The position numbers and the translations under genes were made by a program. DNA of 64,000 nucleotides from JACJYM01 sp965230495 (GTDB lineage Bacteria > Bacteroidota > Bacteroidia > Chitinophagales > Saprospiraceae). Positions 57,726 to 64,000 of this stretch are shown here, piece by piece; within the stretch, counting starts at the first letter, position 1; every line of letters begins with the position of its first letter. The DNA is taken from the NCBI GenBank assembly GCA_965230495.1, contig OZ246004.1, forward strand, positions 186,001 through 250,000. Direction: 5' to 3'. A model generated the notes under the pieces. It was given only the letters and a program-made list of their open reading frames with translations, searched no databases and was not told the origin of the DNA.

Positions 57726-59055
57726 CAATGGCAAAGTTATTGGTTCTTGAAAACCATTTTCCATTCGTGAAGTCGGGAATGTACTGAACCTCACTTCCTT
57801 TTGTGATAGAAGCTTCCGATAGTGGAGTTAGAGACATCCATGTAGCAGCATCGTATACATCAAATGGAATTTTGATTTCATTTCTGATAGCTTGAATAAA
57901 ATTTTGCGTCATAAAGTAATCCATACCTCCGTGCCCACTCCCTTTAGATTTTTGAGCTTCCTCTCGCCAAAATTTGTGATCATATTGATCTAAATACTTG
58001 TTTTGTTCTTCCCACTGATGTGCTGGAGAAATGCCTTCAATATGAATGGATTTATTCACATCCATCCAAATACCTTTAGTTCCCTGGACCCTAAAACCTA
58101 AAGAATAGGGTCTTGGAAGGTTGGTATCATGGTGCATAACAATGGTTTCTTCATTAGCGGTCTGAATCATGGTGGTGATCTTATCTCCTAGTTTAAATTC
58201 GATGCTATTGTTGGGATGATTGGCCGTCCCCTTTTTATGATTTTTTACATACTGATTTAAACCCTTAGATTTACTAGCCATGGATGTTAACGAGACAAGT
58301 CTATTTCCTCTATTGATATTAATAAATTGTGAAACCGGACCTATACCATGAGTAGGGTAAAGATCCCCATTTCTGTAAATGGAATGATATGTTCTCCATT
58401 TCGCTTCGCTAAACCCTTTGTCCCCGAACTCAATTCCGGAATCGTACGGAGTTTTACCATCGTTAAATTTTACACCACGTAAATCATGTTGATAACCACA
58501 TTCTAGATGAATAAGCTCACCAAATGCATTACTGCGAACCATGTTGAGTATGGCTAAAACATCTCTTCTAAAGCATACATTTTCAAGGAAATACAAGGGG
58601 GTTTGGGTGCGTTCATATGTCTGAACCAGTTGCCAACATTCATCTAATGAAGAAGCTCCTGAAACTTCCAATCCTACAAAAACACTTCTTTCCATGGCCT
58701 CGATTGCCATCGGTACATGCCATTTCCAAGGAGTGGAAATAATAATAGCATCAAGGTTTTCATTATCCAAGAGATTCAGATAATCATAATTTCCGTTTCC
58801 ATATACTATTGGATGCTTTCTGTTGAAATCATCAAATAGGCTTAACGAACGTTTAATCATTTCTTTATCGGGATCCGCCAGTGCCTGAATGGTAACATCA
58901 TCTCTATTCAATAAATTATAGATATGATTTTGACCTCGAAGCCCGGATCCAATAATGCCTATTTTAAGTTTCGATTTTGTATTTGATATATAAGGAATAC
59001 TCGATATCCCTGCACAACTAATTAAGGTGCTCTTGGTAAAGTCTCTCCTATTCAT
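57706..59055 (-). CDS. Gfo/Idh/MocA-family protein, GH109-like
   Basis: 449 residues. The start MNRRDFTKSTLISCAG looks like a twin-arginine signal, so it may act in the periplasm. A Rossmann NAD site follows (GIIGSGLRGQNHIYNLL). The LECGYQHDLRGVKF and YPTHGIGPVSQFININRG segments resemble glycoside hydrolase family 109, the NAD-dependent alpha-N-acetylgalactosaminidases typified by the Elizabethkingia enzyme. Coupling to galK downstream (20-base overlap) fits a role in releasing galactose-type sugars. Family membership in Gfo/Idh/MocA is clear; the GH109 substrate is inference. Confidence 0.82.
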   Translation of the reverse strand: MNRRDFTKSTLISCAGISSIPYISNTKSKLKIGIIGSGLRGQNHIYNLLNRDDVTIQALADPDKEMIKRSLSLFDDFNRKHPIVYGNGNYDYLNLLDNENLDAIIISTPWKWHVPMAIEAMERSVFVGLEVSGASSLDECWQLVQTYERTQTPLYFLENVCFRRDVLAILNMVRSNAFGELIHLECGYQHDLRGVKFNDGKTPYDSGIEFGDKGFSEAKWRTYHSIYRNGDLYPTHGIGPVSQFININRGNRLVSLTSMASKSKGLNQYVKNHKKGTANHPNNSIEFKLGDKITTMIQTANEETIVMHHDTNLPRPYSLGFRVQGTKGIWMDVNKSIHIEGISPAHQWEEQNKYLDQYDHKFWREEAQKSKGSGHGGMDYFMTQNFIQAIRNEIKIPFDVYDAATWMSLTPLSEASITKGSEVQYIPDFTNGKWFSRTNNFAIDEKFKN

Positions 59056-59074
59056 TTCTTGATAAATTAAATGA

Positions 59075-59644
59075 TTAAAATAGGTTTTTATTCTTTAGGA
59101 AGAATTCGATTCCTGAATAAAGAGTGATGATAACTACTGAATACATAAGAATTTCTTTTAAAACCTGCACATATTGGTTTTCGAAAGGAATGATATTTAT
59201 AGAATTCAATATTAGTGCGATAAAAACGAAGACAATAAAAAAGAATTGAAGAACCGTTTTTATTTTGCCGGATTTGGCGGCTTGAATAACTATATCTTTT
59301 CTTAGTAAGAATAGGCGAACAATAGTTAATGCAAATTCTCTAAAACAAATTAGAAGAGTAATCCACCAAGGAACGTAGCCACTAATCGAAAATGCAATAA
59401 GAATACCTAGATTCAGTACCTTGTCAGCAATAGGGTCCATTATTTTACCAAAATTGGAAATGGCCTTCCATTTACGAGCTAAATAGCCATCGACAAAATC
59501 GGTAAAACCTGCGAAAAGAAAAATTAAAAAAGATATTAATAACGATTTAAAATCAGGATTCAGAGCTAAATAAGTAGAAATAAGAGCAAGAGGTATTCTA
59601 ATAACCGATAATAAATTGGGAATTTGACCAGTATTAAAAACCAT
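59075..59644 (-). CDS. pgsA: CDP-alcohol phosphatidyltransferase (PgsA-like)
   Basis: 189 residues with about four to five membrane helices. The CDP-alcohol phosphotransferase motif is complete in DFVDGYLARKWKAISNFG followed by KIMDPIADKVL (D-G-x2-A-R-x8-G-x3-D-x3-D). It probably makes phosphatidylglycerophosphate from CDP-diacylglycerol and glycerol-3-phosphate in the inner membrane. It is the first gene of the minus-strand unit with the GH109-like gene (19 bases) and galK. CAAAGGTA at 59667-59674 reads TACCTTTG on the minus strand, a plausible -7 box 23 bases before the ATG. Confidence 0.88.
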   Translation of the reverse strand: MVFNTGQIPNLLSVIRIPLALISTYLALNPDFKSLLISFLIFLFAGFTDFVDGYLARKWKAISNFGKIMDPIADKVLNLGILIAFSISGYVPWWITLLICFREFALTIVRLFLLRKDIVIQAAKSGKIKTVLQFFFIVFVFIALILNSINIIPFENQYVQVLKEILMYSVVIITLYSGIEFFLKNKNLF

Positions 59645-59846
59645 TGAGATTTACCTAAATTAATGCCAAAGGTATAACTATATCTGAGAATAATTTAGGT
59701 GAGAGATGAAAATTAAGAAGAAGAGATACACATTCATAATTTACACACTGATAACTTAAATTAGCTAGCAAACGAGAGCAACCTATTTGGTAAATATTTG
59801 TTACGTTTGTGAGAGTGATTTATTAAAAATTAAAAATTAAATTGAT

Positions 59847-60455
59847 ATGGCTTTTAAATTACCAGAATTGGGATATTCTTATGATGCTTTGGAACCTGTA
59901 ATTGATGCGAGGACTATGGAAATCCATCATACAAAACATCATAACGGCTACACAACAAAATTAAATGCTGCAATAGAGGGATCTGATCTAGAAGGCAAAG
60001 ATATTGAGACAATTTTAAGAGGTTTAGATATGAATAATTCTGCTGTTCGTAATAACGGCGGTGGATATTACAATCATTGTTTATACTGGGAGGTTCTGAA
60101 TCCTGATAACAAAGGTAGATTATCGGGTAAGTTATTAGAAGCAATCAATAATAAATTTGGAACTAAAGAAGGTTTTGAAGATGCTTTTGCGAAAGCGGCA
60201 GGTACTAGATTCGGTTCTGGATGGGCATGGCTTTGTGTACTTGAGGATGGTTCTGTAGAAGTATGTTCTTCCGCTAATCAAGATAATCCATTAATGCCGG
60301 GAATAGGTTGTGGAGGAACTCCTATTTTAGGAATTGACGTTTGGGAACATGCATATTATTTGAATTATCAAAATAGAAGACCGGATTATGTCAAGGCATT
60401 CTTGGGAGCGATAAATTGGAATGTTGTTGAAAAAAAATATGAGGATTTAGTCTAG
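59847..60455 (+). CDS. sodA: Superoxide dismutase, Fe/Mn family
   Basis: 202 residues. Metal ligands: His in MEIHHTKHHNGY, His in YYNHCLYWEVL, and Asp/His in DVWEHAYYLNYQNRRPDY. GSGWAWLCV is the conserved core. No signal peptide, so cytoplasmic. Fe versus Mn preference cannot be read safely. It is a single gene with a terminator. Confidence 0.95.
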   Translation: MAFKLPELGYSYDALEPVIDARTMEIHHTKHHNGYTTKLNAAIEGSDLEGKDIETILRGLDMNNSAVRNNGGGYYNHCLYWEVLNPDNKGRLSGKLLEAINNKFGTKEGFEDAFAKAAGTRFGSGWAWLCVLEDGSVEVCSSANQDNPLMPGIGCGGTPILGIDVWEHAYYLNYQNRRPDYVKAFLGAINWNVVEKKYEDLV

Positions 60456-60478
60456 AAATATATTATTCATATTTTGAT

Positions 60479-60513
60479 AAAAGAGAAGTGTTTTTTAAGT
60501 GCTTCTCTTTTTT
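60479..60513 (+). terminator. Terminator after the superoxide dismutase gene
   Basis: Perfect 10-bp stem AAAAGAGAAG (60479-60488) / CTTCTCTTTT (60502-60511) with a 13-base loop and T-run. Confidence 0.85.
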
Positions 60514-60533
60514 CTTTTGCTTATTAGATATTC

Positions 60534-60565
60534 TTTGAATATAAGAACAAAAAAAACTACCTTTG
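60534..60565 (+). promoter_or_regulatory. Promoter of the peptidylprolyl isomerase gene
   Basis: TTTG (60534-60537), 20-base spacer, TACCTTTG (60558-60565), 76 bases before the ATG. Confidence 0.7.
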
Positions 60566-60641
60566 CATGGTTTTTTCAGGTCGATGATTGTATCATTCTT
60601 GAAATTTATATTCTAAGTTAAATAACAACAAATAGTTTGAA

Positions 60642-62768
60642 ATGGCGGTAATTGGAACGATAAGAAATAATTCTTGGTTCATATTGATTTTATTGGCACT
60701 TGCTTTGGCTGCATTTCTCTTAATGGATGTCATGGGAAGTAATAGTATGTTTGGTGGAGCAGCTTCTCAATTGAATATGGGTAAAGTTGCAGGACAAAAG
60801 ATTGATTATCAGGAATTTCAGCGAACAGAACAAGCACTTTATAGTGGATCGAATGATATATATGCAAGAAGATCAAGTCTATGGAATTATATTGTAGAGA
60901 GGTCTATACTTAATAAACAGGCAGAAGGACTTGGACTCGGAGTAAGTGAAGATGAAATGGCAGATTTGCAGTTTGGAGCAAATCTGAGCCCAATTATTCA
61001 AAACAACTTTAGAAATCCACAGACAGGACAGGTTGATAGACAAAGACTGCAGCAAATAAAGCAGATGCTGGATTCTGGTGAAGAAACAAATCCTCAATTT
61101 GATTTATTCTGGAGTGAACAAGAAAAGCAAATTGAAAAAAGAAGAATCCAGAGTAAGTATGAAAACCTGGTGGCTAAGGGACTTTATACGCCATCATGGC
61201 AAGCTGAGGTGAGCAACCAATTTAATAATGAAAAGGTTTCTATAGAATACGTTAAGGTTCCTTTTGATAATATTTCTGATGGCGAGGTGACAGTTACAGA
61301 TAATGATATCGTTAGTTACATGAACGATAACAAAGAGAATTATACTAATGAAGAGGAAACTAGAGTTATCGATTATGCAATTTTTAATGTATTGCCGACT
61401 TCGCAAGATACACAAGTATGGAAAGATGAAGTAAGTGATCTTATCCCTGAATTTGCAGCTACTGAAGATGATTCTTTGTTTGCTTTCAATCATGGAGGAA
61501 CGTACAGCTTTTTATACAATAAAAAGGATCAATTGTTTTCAGAACTTCAGGACCAAATTGAAGGTATGGAGGTTGGAGAAACTTATGGACCCTATATTGA
61601 AAATGGAGCTTTCAAGGTGGCTAAACTTTTAGATAAAAAGGTAATTCCTGACTCGGTTAAAGCAAGACACATTTTAAAGAATGCCAATCCTGCAGACCCT
61701 AGTTCAATAGAGGCGGCTAAGTTATTTCTTGATAGTATAAAATCAAGGTATGTTTCTGGTGCTGAGAGTTTTGATTCTTTGGCTATTAAGAACAGTGATG
61801 ACAAAGGATCTGGATTTAAAGGTGGTGATCTGGGATATTTTGTTCAAGGAGCTATGGTTCCTGCATTTAATAATGCTTGTTTTGTAGATAGTAGAGAAGG
61901 GGGCTTGTACACAGTAACTACTCAATTTGGAGTTCATCTTATTGAAGTAAATGATAAGATTTATGACAATCAAGATTCGAAATATAAAGTTGCTTATATA
62001 AGAACGCCTATTATACCAACTCAAACAACACAGGAAACTATTGAGGACCTTGCTTCTGAGATTATTGGAAGAACTTCAACGGTGGGAGAATTGAGTGAGG
62101 CGGTAAAAGATATTACGAATGTGGTTGTTGGGACGTCTAAAGAATTAAATAAGAATGACTATTATATTAATAATGATTTACCATCTTCTGAGACAACTAG
62201 AGATATGGTGAGATGGGCGTTTGAAAGTTCTACAAGTTTAGGAGATGTATCACCGGTTGTTTATAACTATACTGATCTAGTAGATTACTATGACTCGAAG
62301 TATGTCGTAATTGGATTGAAGTCGATAAATGCTCCGGGTATGAAATCAATTGAATCAGTGAGAAATGATGTTGAATTATTAGTGAGGAATGAAAAGAAAG
62401 GTGAGCTGTTGAAAGGGAAAATTTCTGGAAGTGACCTCAATGCGATTGCAGGTGAATATGGAACTTCTGTTGAGTCAAAGGATAACGTTAATTTTAATTC
62501 AGGATATATTCCTGACTTAGGATCGGAACCAGAGGTAGTAGCAGCTGCGTTTAAAGCCAATGAAGGAGATATTGTTGGGCCTATCGTGGGAAGTTCTGGT
62601 GTATTTATGGTTAAGGTTAATGGAAAAACACCTGCAACTGAAGCAACTAATTTGGTTACCTTAAAGAATACAAATAATAACAGTATAAGAAGCCAAGTAG
62701 GATATAGAATGATGAATGCGTTAAAAGAAATCTATAAGCCCGAAGATAAAAGAGCGAAATTTTTCTAA
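60642..62768 (+). CDS. Membrane-anchored peptidylprolyl isomerase, PpiD/SurA-like
   Basis: 708 residues. An N-terminal membrane helix (about 11-31, SWFILILLALALAAFLLMDV) is followed by a SurA-N-like chaperone region (about 40-190) and a parvulin rotamase domain (about 340-450: KARHILKNANPADPS, GSGFKGGDLGYFVQGAMVPAFNNA, TQFGVHLIEV). A second PPIase-like part (about 590-670) is degenerate (GDIVGPIVGSSGVFMVKV). It should fold outer-membrane and exported proteins at the periplasmic face, useful for T9SS cargo. Single gene with terminator. Confidence 0.9.
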   Translation: MAVIGTIRNNSWFILILLALALAAFLLMDVMGSNSMFGGAASQLNMGKVAGQKIDYQEFQRTEQALYSGSNDIYARRSSLWNYIVERSILNKQAEGLGLGVSEDEMADLQFGANLSPIIQNNFRNPQTGQVDRQRLQQIKQMLDSGEETNPQFDLFWSEQEKQIEKRRIQSKYENLVAKGLYTPSWQAEVSNQFNNEKVSIEYVKVPFDNISDGEVTVTDNDIVSYMNDNKENYTNEEETRVIDYAIFNVLPTSQDTQVWKDEVSDLIPEFAATEDDSLFAFNHGGTYSFLYNKKDQLFSELQDQIEGMEVGETYGPYIENGAFKVAKLLDKKVIPDSVKARHILKNANPADPSSIEAAKLFLDSIKSRYVSGAESFDSLAIKNSDDKGSGFKGGDLGYFVQGAMVPAFNNACFVDSREGGLYTVTTQFGVHLIEVNDKIYDNQDSKYKVAYIRTPIIPTQTTQETIEDLASEIIGRTSTVGELSEAVKDITNVVVGTSKELNKNDYYINNDLPSSETTRDMVRWAFESSTSLGDVSPVVYNYTDLVDYYDSKYVVIGLKSINAPGMKSIESVRNDVELLVRNEKKGELLKGKISGSDLNAIAGEYGTSVESKDNVNFNSGYIPDLGSEPEVVAAAFKANEGDIVGPIVGSSGVFMVKVNGKTPATEATNLVTLKNTNNNSIRSQVGYRMMNALKEIYKPEDKRAKFF

Positions 62769-62796
62769 ACTACTTCGTTAATAAAGATTTAATGGA

Positions 62797-62828
62797 AAAG
62801 CTGTAGAAACTATTCTGCGGCTTTTTTT
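62797..62828 (+). terminator. Terminator after the peptidylprolyl isomerase gene
   Basis: Stem GCTGTAGAA (62800-62808) / TTCTGCGGC (62813-62821) with two G-T pairs, extended by AAA/TTT, then seven T. Confidence 0.8.
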
Positions 62829-62857
62829 GTAATTAGAAAAGTATATTAAATATAGAA

Positions 62858-63307
62858 GTGAAAGAGATAGTCAATAGAAAAGCAAAATTTGAATACCATT
62901 TTCTGCAGGAGTTTGAAGCAGGGGTGGTATTAAAGGGAACGGAGGTGAAAAGTATTAAGGAAGGAAATGCTAACCTATCGGATGCTTATTGTCTAATGGA
63001 TAAGGAGAGTAATCTTATTATTAAATCTATGTATATAGGAGAGTATGATCATGGAAATCAAAATAACCACGAAACAAGACGTGATAGGAGATTGCTTTTA
63101 AGGAAGGCAGAGTTGACAAAGATTGATCGAAGAATGAAAGAAAAAGGCTTGACTTTGATTCCTTATAAAATCTATCTTTCGGAGAGAGGGCTAATCAAAA
63201 TTCAATTATTTTTAGCTCAGGGTAAAAAGTCGTTTGACAAACGTCAAACAATTAAAGAAAGAGAAGACAAAAGAAAAATAGATAGAATAAAGAAAAATTA
63301 CGTTTAA
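62858..63307 (+). CDS. smpB: SsrA-binding protein SmpB
   Basis: 149 residues from a GTG start. Hallmarks: KFEYHFLQEFEAGVVLKGTEVKS, then DAYCLMD, RDRRLLLRKAEL, GLTLIPYKIYLSERG and the C-terminal basic tail KRQTIKEREDKRKIDR that enters the mRNA channel. It carries tmRNA to stalled ribosomes. The ssrA gene is not in the window. Confidence 0.96.
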   Translation: MKEIVNRKAKFEYHFLQEFEAGVVLKGTEVKSIKEGNANLSDAYCLMDKESNLIIKSMYIGEYDHGNQNNHETRRDRRLLLRKAELTKIDRRMKEKGLTLIPYKIYLSERGLIKIQLFLAQGKKSFDKRQTIKEREDKRKIDRIKKNYV

Positions 63308-63331
63308 GTACTAATTATAAGTAAACTCACA

Positions 63332-63997
63332 ATGAATATTAAAAAGTTTGAAAAAAGGTTAGATAGGGTACAGAAGTTATTTTCAGCGATAAAAGAAGAG
63401 GGAAATATAAGTAAAATCGAAAGGGATTTGCTGGCAAATTATGTAAGGAAATTGTACGAAACACTTTTTGATGAAGTAGAAGCGGTGGCGAAAAAGAAGA
63501 TAGAAAGAGATACATATCAAGTAGAAAAAACTATTGATGTAAAATCGGAGAAAATTAATGACCATACGACACAGGAGTTTGTATTAGAAAAGGAGGAGAA
63601 AGAACCAGAGAATCAATCTATTCCTGAGATTGAGGAGGTGAATAGTGTGATTGAAGAGGTTAAAGAACAAAAGGAAATCACAATTCCTGAAGAGTACCAA
63701 GAGTTATTTAATATCGAAGAAGGAGGAGAAATTTCTGATAAACTTAGTATGACCAGCATAAAAGAGCTTAAAAAGGCTTTCAGTATTAATGAGCGAATTT
63801 TTACTATCCAAGAGCTTTTCGGTGGAAATACTCAGAAGTTTAATGATATACTAGGAGAATTAGACAGCTTAAAAACTTATGAGTCAGCCACTGATTATAT
63901 TTTTAATAATATTGCTCAGCAAGAAGAATGGGCATCAAATAGTAGATTGAAAAAGGCCAAAAAGTTTATGAATTTGGTATATCGTAGATTTAATTAG
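63332..63997 (+). CDS. Conserved Bacteroidota hypothetical protein
   Basis: 221 residues, 24 bases after smpB. The N-terminal part (about 1-60) is helical and charged, the middle (about 70-125) is rich in Glu and probably disordered, and the C-terminal 80 residues are conserved-looking (LKKAFSINERIFTIQELFGG, then FNDILGELDSLKTYESATDY). I recall C-terminal regions of this type (I-N-D/E-R-x-x-x-x-x-x-L-F-x-G) in many uncharacterised Bacteroidota proteins. There is no signal peptide or membrane segment. Function unknown. Confidence 0.75.
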   Translation: MNIKKFEKRLDRVQKLFSAIKEEGNISKIERDLLANYVRKLYETLFDEVEAVAKKKIERDTYQVEKTIDVKSEKINDHTTQEFVLEKEEKEPENQSIPEIEEVNSVIEEVKEQKEITIPEEYQELFNIEEGGEISDKLSMTSIKELKKAFSINERIFTIQELFGGNTQKFNDILGELDSLKTYESATDYIFNNIAQQEEWASNSRLKKAKKFMNLVYRRFN

Positions 63998-64000
63998 TAG

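Noticed and set aside
59802..59809. TACGTTTG upstream of the superoxide dismutase gene as its promoter
   Set aside because: The only upstream TTTG is 12 bases away, too close for a -33 element, so the box alone is weak support.

Overview
The window is a low-GC stretch of a Bacteroidota chromosome. The evidence is a 16S rRNA of Bacteroidota type, a full-length SprA of the type IX secretion system (T9SS), T9SS cargo proteins with type A and type B C-terminal sorting domains, promoters of the TTTG-N19-TAnnTTTG kind, and A-rich leaders without Shine-Dalgarno sequences. The giant repeat proteins with CDDNGTPSDPSDD-like motifs suggest Saprospiria, but that finer placement is inference. I see no phage, IS element, CRISPR array or plasmid gene.

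Layout. 1-6864: 3' part of a giant secreted protein made of 96-residue repeats, with a type B sorting domain. 6933-11503: membrane-anchored AraC-type regulator and a beta-helix/lectin-like T9SS cargo protein. 11644-18586: RhlE-type helicase, then a minus-strand block (glycosyltransferase, membrane protein, Asp-box protein, M48 protease, thiolase, small secreted protein). 18762-26028: tRNA-Met, an AraC regulator and a run of redox genes (AhpD-like, DoxX, lipoprotein, glutaredoxin2-thioredoxin reductase fusion, peroxiredoxin-like, membrane protein), then aldo/keto reductase, GNAT and MsrB. 26144-32965: housekeeping genes (trans-sulfuration enzyme, RadC, ABC exporter, NlpC/P60, Adk, Obg, RuvA). 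33214-41593: sprA and a Xer recombinase. 41728-48121: MauG/CCP-like dihaem peroxidase, lipoprotein, and a second giant repeat protein with 852-bp DNA repeats. 48334-49730: rpsF-rpsR-rplI. 49796-51584: YgjP-like protease and serC (minus). 51843-56575: rRNA operon 16S-tRNA-Ala-23S-5S. 56610-59644 (minus): pgsA, GH109-like oxidoreductase, galK. 59847-63997: superoxide dismutase, periplasmic PPIase, smpB and a conserved hypothetical.

How the genes relate. SprA is the outer-membrane translocon through which the cargo proteins at 1-6864, 8342-11503 and probably 43844-48121 would leave the cell. A second theme is oxidative stress and thiol repair (AhpD-like, TrxR fusion, Prx-like, MsrB, dihaem peroxidase, SOD). 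A third is translation: rRNA operon, S6/S18/L9, SmpB, Obg and RhlE. The rRNA and rpsF promoters have the same elements and spacing.

Most notable points: ribosomal protein S6 carries a C-terminal helix-hairpin-helix-like domain; the 16S 3' tail differs from the E. coli form just before the anti-SD core; two tandem glutaredoxin modules are fused to thioredoxin reductase; and both giant surface proteins show higher-order DNA repeats with signs of recent recombination. No intergenic stretch exceeds 300 bases.
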